Counted from the stretch's first letter, positions 8,453 to 18,120 are shown. The stretch: 64,000 nt of DNA from Lentisphaerota bacterium (GCA_015061545.1 SUWJ01000009.1:1-64000), one strand, 5' to 3'. The notes: generated by a model from the letters alone, not told the origin. Numbers and translations: made by a program.

Positions 8453-9332
8453 ACATTGTTTTACGGATGGCTAATTTGCCTTCCCGACCGGGAATTTCCC
8501 CCTGCTCGATGGCGCCGTCCGGAATATTTTCCGTCAGCAGCGCCGAAGGCAGCACGATTTCGATATTGCGTTCTTCGCAAAGCGTCAGGAACTGATCGAA
8601 CATTTCCGCACAAATCCCCCCTTCCGCTTCGGCGTGGATCGTCAGCAGATTCAATTTATCTTCGCGGGCAAATTCCAGCAACCGCTCATTGTAATTGCTG
8701 TTGGTCACGCCATCGCGCCCCAGCAATTCATCGTAAGTGGGCATGGAAAGGGCAATTTGCGGTGTATTCAAACGGCAGCCATCCACAACCGGCATAAAAA
8801 CCCCTTCGCCGCGGCAATCGCTGTTGTAGAGAAAGTTGAATTTATCTTTGACTTGCAGCGCTGCTTCGCTGCAGCGCCAGCCGGGAGCAGCTGAACAAAC
8901 CGGCGGTGCTCCCGTGATTTCGCAAATCGTATCATATGCCATCTGCAAATGGCGCTCGATCACCGACGGGCGCATCTTCATGATCCGCGCCTGCCAACTT
9001 TGATGATCCCATGCGTGAAGACCGATTTCGTGTCCGGCAGCGGCACAGTCGCGCAACACTTGTTTATTACGTTTGCCGATCTTGGGTCCGGGCCACGCCG
9101 TTCCCATAAAGATTATATCCCAGCCGTACAGCCCTGCAGCTGGAGTCCGCAGCATTTTCAGCAGAAACTTGGGTTTGAGCAGCCGCCACAAGTGCCGCCC
9201 CATATTATCCGGCCCCACCGAAAAGAAAAATGCCGCTTTCACGTTATGCCTTGCCATTATTTCCAGCAAGGTTGGCACTCCGCAACGGGTTCCCCGCAAA
9301 GTATCGACATCGACCCGCAAAGCTATCTTCAT
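8451..9332 (-). CDS. arnD: 4-deoxy-4-formamido-L-arabinose-phosphoundecaprenol deformylase ArnD
   Basis: This 293-residue protein belongs to the NodB/polysaccharide-deacetylase family, ArnD branch. ArnD removes the formyl group from undecaprenyl-phosphate-L-Ara4FN so that L-Ara4N can be moved to lipid A. It begins MKIALRVDVDTLRGTRCGVP, with the metal/catalytic Asp pair of the NodB fold, and continues with HNVKAAFFFSVGPDNMGRHL and HEIGLHAWDHQSWQ, which carries the HxxxH metal motif. The ATG overlaps the arnB stop, so the two are translationally coupled. It is the last gene of the arn cluster. Confidence 0.93.
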   Translation of the reverse strand: MKIALRVDVDTLRGTRCGVPTLLEIMARHNVKAAFFFSVGPDNMGRHLWRLLKPKFLLKMLRTPAAGLYGWDIIFMGTAWPGPKIGKRNKQVLRDCAAAGHEIGLHAWDHQSWQARIMKMRPSVIERHLQMAYDTICEITGAPPVCSAAPGWRCSEAALQVKDKFNFLYNSDCRGEGVFMPVVDGCRLNTPQIALSMPTYDELLGRDGVTNSNYNERLLEFAREDKLNLLTIHAEAEGGICAEMFDQFLTLCEERNIEIVLPSALLTENIPDGAIEQGEIPGREGKLAIRKTM

Positions 9333-10480
9333 TTTTTCAACACATCCTTGATTGCAGCAATCACGTCAGTCAGATCCGCTTCGGTCATATCGGGGAACAT
9401 GGGCAGCGACAGGATGCGCTCGGAGTTCCATTCGGTATTGGGCAGCATACCCGACTGACAATTCATACTGTCGCGGTAATATTTCTGCAGGTGCACGCAG
9501 CGGAAATGCAAGCCTGTACCAATATTGCGCGCTTTAAGTTCGCTCATAAATTCATCCCGCGACATTCCTGCTTTGTCGATATCCAACCTCACCACCATCA
9601 GGTGATTGGCATGAACAAATTCGTAATCAGGCTCTGCCAGCGGCATGATCTCTTCGATATCGGCAAGTTTTTCGCGGTAGCAAGCAATGATTTCACCGCG
9701 TTTGCGGTTCATTTCGTCCAAACGCCGCAGCTGACCGATCCCCAGCACCGCCTGCATATCGGGCAAATTGAATTTGAATCCCGGTTCCATCACCTGTGCC
9801 TGAGGTGCGCGGCCGTGGGTCTGACGGTCATAAGCATCCACCCCCAGTCCGTGAAATTTCAAACTGCGGATGCGGTCGGCAAGTTCGGCATCATCGGTAG
9901 CAAACATTCCGCCTTCACCGGTTGTGATATTCTTGATCGGGTGAAAGCTGAACATGGCGTGACCTCTTTTGCCGATCTTTTCGCCTTTATATTCACCGCC
10001 CAGCGCATGAGCGGCATCTTCCACCAGCATAACCTTGTGCCGTTCGGCAATATCGCGGAATTTATCCATATCCAGCGCCGCCCCGGCAAAGTGAACAGGC
10101 ACGATCAATTTGGTACGGGGAGTGATCGCCTTTTCCACCGCTTCGGGAGAAATCATAAGTGTATCGCGGTCACAATCCACAAATACGGGTGTCGCCCCGC
10201 ACAACGCAGTTATATTGACCATGGATACCCACGTCATGGAAGGCGTTATAACTTCATCTCCCGGCCCCAGACCGATCGCCCGCGCCAGAGTTTGCATAAC
10301 GCTGGTTTCGCTGGTCATGCAGACCACATTTTCAGCGCCGGTATAATTTTTGAGATCACTTTCAAATTGAGCGCCTTTCGGTCCGGTAGTGATCCACCCC
10401 GAACGCAGCACATCGGCGACTGCCGCTATTTCTTCTTCGCTGATACATGGTTTGGAAAAAGGCAGAAATGTCTCGCGCAT
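9329..10480 (-). CDS. arnB: UDP-4-amino-4-deoxy-L-arabinose-oxoglutarate aminotransferase ArnB
   Basis: This 383-residue DegT/DnrJ/EryC1/StrS aminotransferase makes UDP-L-Ara4N from the 4-keto sugar produced by ArnA. Motifs are MTSETSVMQTLARAIGLGPG near the phosphate site, VEDAAHALGGEY with the PLP-binding Asp, and the Schiff-base lysine in FSFHPIKNITTGEGG (about residue 180). Assignment as ArnB rests on similarity plus position between arnA and arnD. The ATG at 10480 follows GGAGG by 7 nt; a 13-codon upstream extension to 10519 would cross the hairpin and lacks a ribosome site. That terminator-like hairpin lies just upstream, so expression may be set separately from arnCA. Confidence 0.93.
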   Translation of the reverse strand: MRETFLPFSKPCISEEEIAAVADVLRSGWITTGPKGAQFESDLKNYTGAENVVCMTSETSVMQTLARAIGLGPGDEVITPSMTWVSMVNITALCGATPVFVDCDRDTLMISPEAVEKAITPRTKLIVPVHFAGAALDMDKFRDIAERHKVMLVEDAAHALGGEYKGEKIGKRGHAMFSFHPIKNITTGEGGMFATDDAELADRIRSLKFHGLGVDAYDRQTHGRAPQAQVMEPGFKFNLPDMQAVLGIGQLRRLDEMNRKRGEIIACYREKLADIEEIMPLAEPDYEFVHANHLMVVRLDIDKAGMSRDEFMSELKARNIGTGLHFRCVHLQKYYRDSMNCQSGMLPNTEWNSERILSLPMFPDMTEADLTDVIAAIKDVLKK

Positions 10481-10499
10481 TTTTTTACCTCCGGATTGG

Positions 10500-10530
10500 A
10501 AAAAGGAGCTGACCAGCACCGGTCAGCTCC
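10500..10530 (-). terminator. terminator-like hairpin between arnA and arnB
   Basis: On the minus strand a perfect 10-bp stem GGAGCTGACC/GGTCAGCTCC (10521-10530 with 10505-10514) and a 6-nt loop are followed by TTTTTCC. It lies after the arnA stop and 20 nt before the arnB start codon, inside what otherwise reads as one operon. Partial termination or regulated readthrough is likely. Confidence 0.75.
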
Positions 10531-10551
10531 TGACAGTTGTTGAAAAATACT

Positions 10552-12537
10552 TTACTTGCTGGTGAATTCACCGCTTTCAACCGCTTGCTGCAAGAAGAAA
10601 TCCAGCGTCTCTTTAACCGAATCTTCCAGCTCCACTTCCGGCTTCCATGCGCAGTAGCGCCACGCATTTTTTATGCTGGGCTTGCGGTGCTGGCAATCCT
10701 GATAACCTTCGCCGTAGAAGGTACCGCTTTCCACTTCCTTAAACCCGGCAAAGGGCGGGAATTTATCCCGGAGCGGATGTTTTTCAAAGTGCTTGACCAG
10801 AATTTCCGCCAATTCCTTGATGCTCGCTTCATTTTCGGGATTACCGATGTTGATGATCTTGCCGTCACACAGGTTATCTTTATTTTCAATAATGCGGAAC
10901 AAGCACTCAATGCCGTCGGTAACGTGGGTGAAGCAGCGCTTCTGCAAACCGCCGTCGATCAGCAGTATGGGGTTGCCCTGCACCAGATTCAAAATCAACT
11001 GCGTGATCGCACGGGACGAACCCAGCCGCGCCGAATTCAAGCTGTCCAGTTTCGGGCCCATCCAGTTGAAGGGGCGGAAGAGCGTGAATTTAAGACCTTT
11101 GGTACCGTATGCCCAGATCACGCGGTCAAGCATCTGCTTGCTGCAGGAATAGATCCAGCGCTGCATACGGATCGGCCCCAGGATCAGACGGGAGTTGTCC
11201 TCATCAAAGTTTTCATCGTCGCACATGGCGTAAACTTCGCTGGTGGAGGGAAAGAGGATCCGCTTGTTGTATTTGTGGCACAACCGCACAATGCGCAGAT
11301 TTTCTTCAAAGTCCAGCTCAAAGACCCGCAGCGGATTGCGGGTGTATTCGATCGGCGTGGCAATAGCCACCAGCGGCAGCACGATATCGCACTTGCGGAT
11401 GTGGTATTCGATCCACTCGCGGTTGATCTGGATATCGCCTTCAAAATAATGGAAATTGGGGTGGTCGATTATATCGGTAATGTAGTTGCTGCGCAAATCC
11501 ATACCGTAAATTTCGTATTTGCCGTCCGCCAGCAAACGGCTGCTTATCGCGCTGCCGATAAACCCGTTCACCCCCAGGATCAACACCTTTTTGCGATCGG
11601 TGCGCGGCGGGCGTTCGCTGTTGGTGAAGGTCATTTTTTCCACAAAACGGCTATTTTGCGCCAACTGGCTGCCGGAGCAGTAAAGACCGTTTTCCTGCTG
11701 GGCAAAGTCAACTTTTATTGCAGCCTTACCCGCTGCCACGATCAAAGGATCGGTGGAAATGATGGTGCCGGGCTTGGCGTTGAGGGTATTTTCCGCTTTG
11801 CTGACTTCCCAGAAAATATATTTTTTAGCCGCATAGTAGCTGAACGCACCGGGGTAAGGCATGGTAACCGCCCGCACCAGATTGCGGATCTCATCGGCAC
11901 TCTTTGTCCAGTCGATCAAACCGTCCGCCGGTTTGCGGCCGCCGAATTTAGTTGCCTGAGCTTCATCCTGCGGGATCCGCGGTGCAGTACCGTCGATAAT
12001 CGCAGGCAGCGTTTCCTTGAGCATTGCGCGGGCGGCATCAGCAGCTTTAAGATGCAGATCTTTGGCCGTATCATTATCATCTATATCGATCACGCGCTGG
12101 GCAACGATATCGCCGGCATCGGCGCGTTTGGTCATATAGTGCAGCGTTACGCCCGTACTCTTTTCGCCGTTGACGATCGCCCAGTTCAGCGGTACACGGC
12201 CGCGGTACTTGGGCAGCAGCGAACCATGCAGATTCAAGCAGCCCATGGGGGGAATATCCAGAATTTCCTGCTTGACCATGTTCCGATAGTAAAACGAGAA
12301 GATCACATCCGGCTGCATAGCCTTGATGCGGCTGACCCACAGCGGGTGATTGATATCTTCGGGCGAATATACCGGCAGATTTTTCCGCGCCGCCAATTCT
12401 GCAACCGAGCGGAACCAGATATTTTCGTTGGGATTATCCTGATGAGTAAAAACCGCCTGGATTTCAACATTGGCAGCCAGCAATTCTTCAATACCGACAC
12501 AACCGATATTGTGATACGCCAAAACTACAGCTTTCAT
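10552..12537 (-). CDS. arnA: bifunctional UDP-L-Ara4N formyltransferase/UDP-glucuronate decarboxylase ArnA
   Basis: This 661-residue protein matches the two-domain length of enterobacterial ArnA (660). The N-terminal formyltransferase half (about 1-300) has the catalytic stretch [17 protein letters not shown] and the Asp in [10 protein letters not shown]; it uses N10-formyl-tetrahydrofolate. The C-terminal SDR half (about 315-661) has the NAD motif [25 protein letters not shown] with the catalytic Glu, and the YxxxK pair in [10 protein letters not shown]; it oxidatively decarboxylates UDP-glucuronate to the 4-keto pentose. The start codon overlaps the arnC stop (position 12537), giving tight coupling. 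Terminator-like sequence follows. Confidence 0.97.
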   Translation of the reverse strand: MKAVVLAYHNIGCVGIEELLAANVEIQAVFTHQDNPNENIWFRSVAELAARKNLPVYSPEDINHPLWVSRIKAMQPDVIFSFYYRNMVKQEILDIPPMGCLNLHGSLLPKYRGRVPLNWAIVNGEKSTGVTLHYMTKRADAGDIVAQRVIDIDDNDTAKDLHLKAADAARAMLKETLPAIIDGTAPRIPQDEAQATKFGGRKPADGLIDWTKSADEIRNLVRAVTMPYPGAFSYYAAKKYIFWEVSKAENTLNAKPGTIISTDPLIVAAGKAAIKVDFAQQENGLYCSGSQLAQNSRFVEKMTFTNSERPPRTDRKKVLILGVNGFIGSAISSRLLADGKYEIYGMDLRSNYITDIIDHPNFHYFEGDIQINREWIEYHIRKCDIVLPLVAIATPIEYTRNPLRVFELDFEENLRIVRLCHKYNKRILFPSTSEVYAMCDDENFDEDNSRLILGPIRMQRWIYSCSKQMLDRVIWAYGTKGLKFTLFRPFNWMGPKLDSLNSARLGSSRAITQLILNLVQGNPILLIDGGLQKRCFTHVTDGIECLFRIIENKDNLCDGKIINIGNPENEASIKELAEILVKHFEKHPLRDKFPPFAGFKEVESGTFYGEGYQDCQHRKPSIKNAWRYCAWKPEVELEDSVKETLDFFLQQAVESGEFTSK

Positions 12538-13505
12538 TACTTATCTCCTGAATTATTATTAGTTTTTCCTTTTACAAATTCAATAAAATATTGGGGTCTG
12601 GCACGGGTGTTGAGGTGGATCTTGCCAATATATTCGCCGATCAGCCCCAAGGCTGCCAACACGCCGCCGGTAAAGACAAACTGGATGGCAAAGAGCGCAA
12701 AAATACCGTTAGCCCCCCAATGTTTATCTATCTGCGACATAATAAATATCACCAAACCGAAAATGATCCCGAAAATCGCCACCAGAAAACCGCAGCAGGT
12801 AACCATCCGCAAAGGAAATACCGAAGTACCGGTCAGCAAGTCGTACTGCAGCGCGATAAGTTTCCAGAGATTGTATTTGGAAACCCCGGCGGTACGCTCG
12901 GCGTGTTTGACTTCCACTTCGACCACATTGCGGGCAAAACTCATCGCCAGCATCGGAATAAACTTGCCGTGTTCGTGACAGCGCAAAATAGCATTGACCA
13001 CGGGGCGGCTGTATCCGCGCAGCATACAGCCGTAATCCTGCATGGTGCGGCCGTTGCAGAGTTTGCGCACCATACGGTTGACGCATTTGGAAGCGAATTT
13101 ACGGAAAAATGTGTCCTGCCGATTCTCTCTTATAGAACCGACCACATCAAAACCGTCGCGCAGCTTTTCCAGCAATTTGTGGATCTCTTCCGGCGGATTC
13201 TGCAAATCAGCATCCATCGTGACCACATATTTGCCGCTGGAAACTTCCAATCCGGCAGTTACCGCGGCGTGCTGACCGAAATTACTGGAAAGCACCACCG
13301 CCACAACCTTACCTGGATTCTTTTCGGCAGCATCGCAAATCAAAAGCTGGGATGAATCGCAACTGCCGTCATCTACCAGAATTATTTCGTAAGAGGTATT
13401 AAGTTTATCCGACGCGGCAATAGTACGCTGCAGCAGTTCGGGCAGATTTTCTTCTTCGTTGTAAACGGGTATTACGATTGAAAGTTCCATATTTTCCGAC
13501 ACCAT
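12537..13505 (-). CDS. arnC: undecaprenyl-phosphate 4-deoxy-4-formamido-L-arabinose transferase ArnC
   Basis: This 322-residue family 2 glycosyltransferase transfers L-Ara4FN from UDP to undecaprenyl phosphate at the inner face of the cytoplasmic membrane. The GT-A nucleotide site is seen in [18 protein letters not shown] and [11 protein letters not shown], the acceptor/metal site in [14 protein letters not shown], and two C-terminal membrane segments lie at about 230-260 and 270-295. It is the first gene of arnC-A-B-D, behind a promoter at 13531-13558, with AGGAG 9 nt before the ATG. The order differs from the enterobacterial arnBCADTEF operon, and no arnT, arnE or arnF gene is in this window. 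Confidence 0.94.
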   Translation of the reverse strand: MVSENMELSIVIPVYNEEENLPELLQRTIAASDKLNTSYEIILVDDGSCDSSQLLICDAAEKNPGKVVAVVLSSNFGQHAAVTAGLEVSSGKYVVTMDADLQNPPEEIHKLLEKLRDGFDVVGSIRENRQDTFFRKFASKCVNRMVRKLCNGRTMQDYGCMLRGYSRPVVNAILRCHEHGKFIPMLAMSFARNVVEVEVKHAERTAGVSKYNLWKLIALQYDLLTGTSVFPLRMVTCCGFLVAIFGIIFGLVIFIMSQIDKHWGANGIFALFAIQFVFTGGVLAALGLIGEYIGKIHLNTRARPQYFIEFVKGKTNNNSGDK

Positions 13506-13530
13506 ATTGCAAAAACTCCTGCTTTGAAGT

Positions 13531-13558
13531 AATATAACCGAAATATTGATTTTATCAA
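13531..13558 (-). promoter_or_regulatory. arn operon promoter
   Basis: On the minus strand, TTGATA (13553-13558), a 16-bp spacer and TATATT (13531-13536) end 26 nt before the arnC ATG. No PhoP or PmrA-type repeat was recognised around it. The rest of the 13559-13742 interval shows nothing else I can name. Confidence 0.6.
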
Positions 13559-13742
13559 ATTGAAAAAATCTTCCGCTATAAAAAACTTTACATTTTTTTA
13601 TACTTGCGCCATATTCGATCCGTCAAGCGCCTTATCTCCTGTCTTCAATACTATACAGCACGAATTTCAGCAGAATATTATGTCAGGATTATTTTTTGTT
13701 AATCTTGGGTGATTTTTCGGAATTTGTCTGCCTGAAATAAAG

Positions 13743-13786
13743 TTGCTCCGTCAAGTCGGGCTGCTTCAAGTTGCTTGACGGAGCAA
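13743..13786 (-). terminator. probable terminator of the GH2 gene
   Basis: A perfect 13-bp inverted repeat, TTGCTCCGTCAAG (13743-13755) and CTTGACGGAGCAA (13774-13786), has an 18-nt loop and lies 38 nt downstream of the GH2 stop. Only a weak T-rich stretch (CTTTATTTC) follows on the minus strand. Confidence 0.65.
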
Positions 13787-13823
13787 TCTGGCAATTTACC
13801 GCCATCCTGCAGAGAGCGCAGAG

Positions 13824-15599
13824 TTAAAACCCGCTCCATTCAGGTTTTTCGCTGAAACACTTGCGGATCGCTTCCATATCAAACTTTCCGCTGCGGTCGT
13901 AATTATAAATACCGTTCTGCTCCTGCTCGATGTCAGTTAATTGTGTATAGCAGTAACCGGCGACCCGGGGATTGCTCACCAGTACACGGGTCAGGTCGGC
14001 AATACATTTTTCGGTTTCTGCCTGCGAAAGAGTGTTCTGACCGTTGTACCCCCAGGTATTTTCCGCGAATTTCTCCCTGCCTTCAGGCAGAAAGCTGGGA
14101 CCGCCGTACTCATCCACCACATAAGGTTGGCCGTTCCAGGCAGGCAGTTCAACTTCCGATGTCATATAGACAGGTTTCTGCTCAAGTTTATTGAGCAAAC
14201 CGTCCGGGGTCTGATCGTAAATATGCACGGACCATATATCGGTTTTGGCGTGCACATAGCCCGAAGATTCATTGACGGGTCGGGTCGGGTCGAGCCGGCG
14301 GGTAAGATCGTAAACATCCGCAAGTATACGGCGATGCTCATCCAGATCGTAATACTCATTAGTTTCGTTAAGGGGTGTCCAGGCAATGATCGACGGATGA
14401 TTGATATCGCGCTCCACCACCGCCGACCACTCCAGCAGATAATCGCGGAAAGTCAAATTGTAATTACCATTGGCGTGGGCGCCCCAATGCTGCCAGAAAC
14501 CCATTCCCCAGTCGGGAAATTCCGCCCAGGTCAGATAGCCCATGCGGTCTGCCCAATAGTGGAACCGTTCATCAAAAACTTTCTGATGAAGTCTGGCGCC
14601 GTGAAATCCGGCTTGCTGCGCCAGGCGGATGTCGTTTTGCAATGCTTCATCGTTTGGCGCCGTCCAGATACCGTCTTCATAATACCCCTGATCCAGCACG
14701 AAACGCAAAAATATCGGGCGGTTATTCAAATAGAAACGACCATTTTCAATATGGATCTTCCGCAGTCCGGCATAGGATTTTACCTGATCCAAAACAACTC
14801 CGTCGGCATCCTTGACCGTAAAGACAATATCGTACAGGAAAGGCGATTGCGGGTTCCACTCTCTGACAGACGGCAACTTGAGCGAAACAGCGTTGACTGC
14901 GCCGGCAGCGATTGTTCCGGCAACTGCGATTTTACCCTCCTCAAAAACCTCTACGGTCAGAGTATTGCCGATTCGACCATTGTAAAATTCCGGCAGAAAA
15001 GTAAAGCTGCCGTTGTCAAAATCAGGGAGTATCCGACACTTTTTCATGCCGTATTTATTTACAGCTTCCAGCCATACGGTTTGCCAGATACCGGTAACTC
15101 GGGTATAGCTGCAGCCCTGCGATTGAAAACGGGAACATTGCTTGCCGTGCGGTTGTAATCCTGAACGTATATTATCTTCCGCCAATACGACTAAATCATA
15201 AACGCCGCCTGCTGATACTTTGCCGGTCAAATCTATGGTAAAAGGGGTAGCACCGCCGGTATGGCGCCCGACTTCCTGCCCGTTGATATAGACAATGCAG
15301 CGGTAATCCACTCCGCCGAAATGGAGTAAAATCAGTTGATCTTTCCACGCATCAGGAATCGTTATCTGCCGATGATACCATATTGCATCTATAAAATCGG
15401 TAAATCCAATTCCTGACAAGGAACTTTCGGGGCAGAACGGAACATTTATTTTACGGGAAAATCCGGTATTTTTTGGCCAGTTTTTAGCAATTCCGCTGCG
15501 GGAAAAGTCAAATTCACAACTCCACTGGCCATTAAGTGACAACCAGCTGCTGCGTTCAAACTGGGGACGGGGATACTCCGGGCGGGGGATATTGCTCAT
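13824..15599 (-). CDS. glycoside hydrolase family 2 enzyme (beta-galactosidase/beta-glucuronidase type)
   Basis: This 591-residue GH2 enzyme has a sugar-binding jelly-roll domain (about 10-180), an immunoglobulin-like domain (about 185-285) and a TIM barrel (about 290-590). The barrel holds the acid/base Glu in IIAWTPLNETNEY and the likely nucleophile Glu in YVVDEYGGPSF. No signal peptide is visible, so it probably acts on imported or periplasmically pre-cut oligosaccharides in the cytosol. Beta-galactosidase, beta-glucuronidase and beta-mannosidase activities all fit. The start at 15599 has only a weak A/G-rich ribosome site. It is a single-gene unit. Confidence 0.9.
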   Translation of the reverse strand: MSNIPRPEYPRPQFERSSWLSLNGQWSCEFDFSRSGIAKNWPKNTGFSRKINVPFCPESSLSGIGFTDFIDAIWYHRQITIPDAWKDQLILLHFGGVDYRCIVYINGQEVGRHTGGATPFTIDLTGKVSAGGVYDLVVLAEDNIRSGLQPHGKQCSRFQSQGCSYTRVTGIWQTVWLEAVNKYGMKKCRILPDFDNGSFTFLPEFYNGRIGNTLTVEVFEEGKIAVAGTIAAGAVNAVSLKLPSVREWNPQSPFLYDIVFTVKDADGVVLDQVKSYAGLRKIHIENGRFYLNNRPIFLRFVLDQGYYEDGIWTAPNDEALQNDIRLAQQAGFHGARLHQKVFDERFHYWADRMGYLTWAEFPDWGMGFWQHWGAHANGNYNLTFRDYLLEWSAVVERDINHPSIIAWTPLNETNEYYDLDEHRRILADVYDLTRRLDPTRPVNESSGYVHAKTDIWSVHIYDQTPDGLLNKLEQKPVYMTSEVELPAWNGQPYVVDEYGGPSFLPEGREKFAENTWGYNGQNTLSQAETEKCIADLTRVLVSNPRVAGYCYTQLTDIEQEQNGIYNYDRSGKFDMEAIRKCFSEKPEWSGF

Positions 15600-16114
15600 A
15601 ACTGAATTTCTTTCATATTATATTCGGTGAAAAATTTCCAATACAAACGACGTCATGGGAGGTGCATTCCGATCTCAGGTTATATAAAACCCGAAGTTTA
15701 TACAGCCCCTGACTTTGCGGATTACAGTAGCATTTTTTCCTCCACTTTTCCAATCCGATATGAACATTGTTGTGAAAAAAACCGCGAAAAAGTTGTCTTA
15801 GCGCCCCGACAACAAACTTGGTACAGACTGATACGGACAACTGCTTTAAGGTTTATTTTTGCGGCAGTACAAATATAAAATCTTGAGAAAATCAGCAATC
15901 GACAGTTGCAGACAGTTTTGAATAACGGGAGTATACCAGATAAGCTCCAATCGCCGGTCAACCGCCCCGCCCTCCTGCCAAGCCAACCAACTGTTTTTGC
16001 AAAATAGCGTGGAGTTTTTCGTGTTTTGCAAGGAGCGAATGAGCCCCCCGTATGTGACCGGAATCAGCGACGCAGCAAGGTGCGGGAGGCACCGCGATAT
16101 GAAGCAAAAAAAAA
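15600..16114. other. 515-nt intergenic stretch without a supported gene
   Basis: The left end holds the GH2 promoter. The middle is AT-rich and shows no conserved reading frame. At 16030-16105 the composition rises in GC and a GGTGC/GCACC hairpin (16079-16093) sits close to the 3' end of the first tRNA-Asp. Open frames here start or end inside the tRNA and look spurious. I see no riboswitch or small RNA I can name. Confidence 0.4.
15617..15646 (-). promoter_or_regulatory. promoter of the GH2 gene
   Basis: On the minus strand, TTGTAT (15641-15646), an 18-bp spacer and TATAAT (15617-15622) end 18 nt before the GH2 ATG. Confidence 0.5.
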
Positions 16115-16191
16115 TGGCGAGAGAGACGGGACTCGAACCCGCAACACCCACCGTGACAGGGTGGTACTCTAACCAATTGAGCTACTCCCCC
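16115..16191 (-). tRNA. tRNA-Asp (anticodon GUC), copy 1
   Basis: This 77-nt tRNA has a 7-bp acceptor stem (GGGGGAG with CTCTCTC, including G-U pairs), discriminator G73 as expected for tRNA-Asp, a T-arm with TTCGAGT, anticodon GTC in the loop and an encoded CCA. It is identical to the copy at 16238-16314 and lies downstream of it in the same transcription unit. Confidence 0.97.
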
Positions 16192-16237
16192 GCTAATAAA
16201 GCGGAATCAAATCAAGCAGAACCATTCTGAGAAAGAA

Positions 16238-16314
16238 TGGCGAGAGAGACGGGACTCGAACCCGCAACACCCACCGTGACAGGGTGGTACTCTAACCAAT
16301 TGAGCTACTCCCCC
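16238..16314 (-). tRNA. tRNA-Asp (anticodon GUC), copy 2
   Basis: This 77-nt tRNA is identical in all bases to the neighbouring copy. A 46-nt spacer separates them. It is the promoter-proximal member of the pair, with an encoded CCA and discriminator G. Confidence 0.97.
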
Positions 16315-16370
16315 GCTTGATCTGCGTGATTGCATTTGCAATCGTGCTTGCTTCTCAGCGAGCATTGTAT

Positions 16371-16398
16371 AAGATACTCTTTTTTTTGATTTTTGCAA
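16371..16398 (-). promoter_or_regulatory. promoter of the tRNA-Asp pair
   Basis: On the minus strand, TTGCAA (16393-16398), a 16-bp spacer and TATCTT (16371-16376) lie about 55 nt upstream of the mature tRNA end. An overlapping TATACA is an alternative -10. Confidence 0.5.
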
Positions 16399-16476
16399 GT
16401 TTGAAATCGAAAAAAAGTGAAAAAACTTTGTTTTTGGTGCTTGAGCTGCTGTTTTGACGACATGGAAACAGCTGAG

Positions 16477-17877
16477 TCAGCGGCGGCGGATAAGTATGGC
16501 GGTACGGTCGTCATGCTGTTCGGGTTCAAAGCTGCTTACCGCTTCCATCAAACCATCCAGAACTTCTTCCGGACCGAGATCGCTGCTGCATTTATCTTCA
16601 AACTGGTCGGCAAGGCGGTTGACACCGAACTCATCGCCCTGCAAATTCAACGCTTCGGTAAGCCCGTCGCTGTACAGCAATACCGACATACCCGGAGACA
16701 TTTGCAGACATATGGTATCGAAAGTGGCAAATTCGTCGGGCAGGATCCCCAAAGCAGTACCATCGGGGAAGAGTCTGCGGATATGATTGCGGATAAAGTA
16801 AATCAGCTCGGTATGCCCGGCGCGGGCGTATTCCATAAGGCCGTGTTTTTTATCCAGCAGACAGCAGCCGAGGGTGACAAAACGTTCCGCATCGGTATCG
16901 CGGTAGAGGTTGCGGTTGACTTCGCGCAGCAATGCTTCCAAAGTAGTGAAGTGGTCGGCGGCGGCACGGATAAAGCTGCGGGTCATGGAAGCCAGCAGAC
17001 AGGCGGGTACTCCTTTGCCGCAGGCATCGCCCATAACGATCAGCAGCCGATCGTCATCCACCCGCACAAAGTCGTAGAAATCGCCGTTGACTTCTTTGGC
17101 GGAGTTGGTTTTGGCATAAACGGCGAATTTCTCCCAGTCAGGCACCGATTCAGGCAGCAGCGAACCCTGCAGTTTGCGGGCAAAACCGAGTTCCTGATTG
17201 AGCCGTTCCTGAGCGCTGCGGACTTTGTAGGAATCTTCAAGATCCTGAATCAGCCGCACCTGAGTTGCGGCAAACTGCAGCTGGGCAAGTTTATCGTTGT
17301 CAAATCTGCCCCAGTTGGAATTACAGGTAGCACAAATAACCCCCGAAAGTTCTTCATTGCGGAAAACGGGTACTGCCATAACCTGTTCGGGCAGCATTTC
17401 CATAGGAAATTCACTCAAATGCTCATCGTGTCGGGCATCGGGCAGAAATATGGAACGGCGGCGGGCGGCAGTTCTGCCGATAAACCCTTCGCCGATGGCA
17501 ATATCTTCATTGGCCAGCGCCGACTTGTACTGCTCAACCGGGCAGTCAAGATCCATCATGATCGTCTGCTGCGACAGCCGATACGCTCCGCTGACACCTG
17601 CTACCAGCAGTCGATCATTATCGACACGGTAAATACAGACCGCTTGCGCCACGATCAATTCGGCAATATGCTCCGCCGCCTGATCCATGGAGTCGGAAAG
17701 TTTGTCGTTGGAGCGCAAACTGCGGGAAAACAGATCAAGAAAATGATCTATTTCGGTCTGCTGGCGGGTCACCTGAGCCAGATGTAACCCGCGGCGGCGC
17801 CACGCCATAACCAGAACCAGAATGGTTATTAAAAATATAAGACTCAGAATACCGAGCGTAATGTTGACGTTATTCAT
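16477..17877 (-). CDS. membrane-anchored GAF-SpoIIE (PP2C-type) serine phosphatase
   Basis: This 466-residue protein has one N-terminal membrane helix (about 5-27), a linker, a GAF sensor domain (about 65-215) and a C-terminal SpoIIE/PPM phosphatase (about 250-460). Metal-site motifs are VNGDFYDFVRVDDDRL, VMGDACGKGVPA and the terminal LLYSDGLTEALN. Such proteins usually dephosphorylate anti-sigma-factor antagonists in partner-switching cascades that control sigma factors or cell-surface functions. No antagonist or kinase gene lies adjacent, so the partner is elsewhere. Its 3' end is 163 nt before the tRNA-Asp pair. Confidence 0.9.
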   Translation of the reverse strand: MNNVNITLGILSLIFLITILVLVMAWRRRGLHLAQVTRQQTEIDHFLDLFSRSLRSNDKLSDSMDQAAEHIAELIVAQAVCIYRVDNDRLLVAGVSGAYRLSQQTIMMDLDCPVEQYKSALANEDIAIGEGFIGRTAARRRSIFLPDARHDEHLSEFPMEMLPEQVMAVPVFRNEELSGVICATCNSNWGRFDNDKLAQLQFAATQVRLIQDLEDSYKVRSAQERLNQELGFARKLQGSLLPESVPDWEKFAVYAKTNSAKEVNGDFYDFVRVDDDRLLIVMGDACGKGVPACLLASMTRSFIRAAADHFTTLEALLREVNRNLYRDTDAERFVTLGCCLLDKKHGLMEYARAGHTELIYFIRNHIRRLFPDGTALGILPDEFATFDTICLQMSPGMSVLLYSDGLTEALNLQGDEFGVNRLADQFEDKCSSDLGPEEVLDGLMEAVSSFEPEQHDDRTAILIRRR

Positions 17878-17985
17878 ATCAAGCTCAAAAAATCTTCACA
17901 CCGCCGCAAACGGCAAATATTGGGTCAGCAATGTAATTGTCGCGCGGCTTTTTTTCAAAACATTCATCTCTCTATTATTGCATAT

Positions 17986-18014
17986 AACATAACACCACAA
18001 AGTCCAAACTGCAA
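17986..18014 (-). promoter_or_regulatory. promoter of the SpoIIE phosphatase gene
   Basis: On the minus strand, TTGCAG (18009-18014), a 17-bp spacer and TATGTT (17986-17991) lie about 108 nt before the start codon. Confidence 0.45.
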
Positions 18015-18057
18015 GAGTTTTTTTGCAGATTAAATACAAGATTATACGATTTTTTGC

Positions 18058-18085
18058 TTGCAAAGAGTCACAGCCAAGCTATATT
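18058..18085 (+). promoter_or_regulatory. promoter of the double NDK gene
   Basis: TTGCAA (18058-18063), a 16-bp spacer and TATATT (18080-18085) lie 35 nt before the ATG at 18121. An AGGAGC ribosome site follows. Confidence 0.6.
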
Positions 18086-18120
18086 AAGGACCAACAGTTT
18101 GTTATACAGGAGCAATTTTT

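Noticed and set aside
10537-12978. 813-codon plus-strand open frame
   Set aside because: It lies antisense to arnA and part of arnC, which have clear motifs. The open frame follows from third-position GC bias.
16030-16105. GC-rich block with a hairpin near tRNA-Asp as a possible riboswitch or small RNA
   Set aside because: No family pattern was recognised and no promoter points at it.
15997-16398. Open frames such as GLEPATPTVTGWYSNQLSY on the plus strand and mirrored frames on the minus strand
   Set aside because: They are translations through the two tRNA-Asp genes and their spacer.
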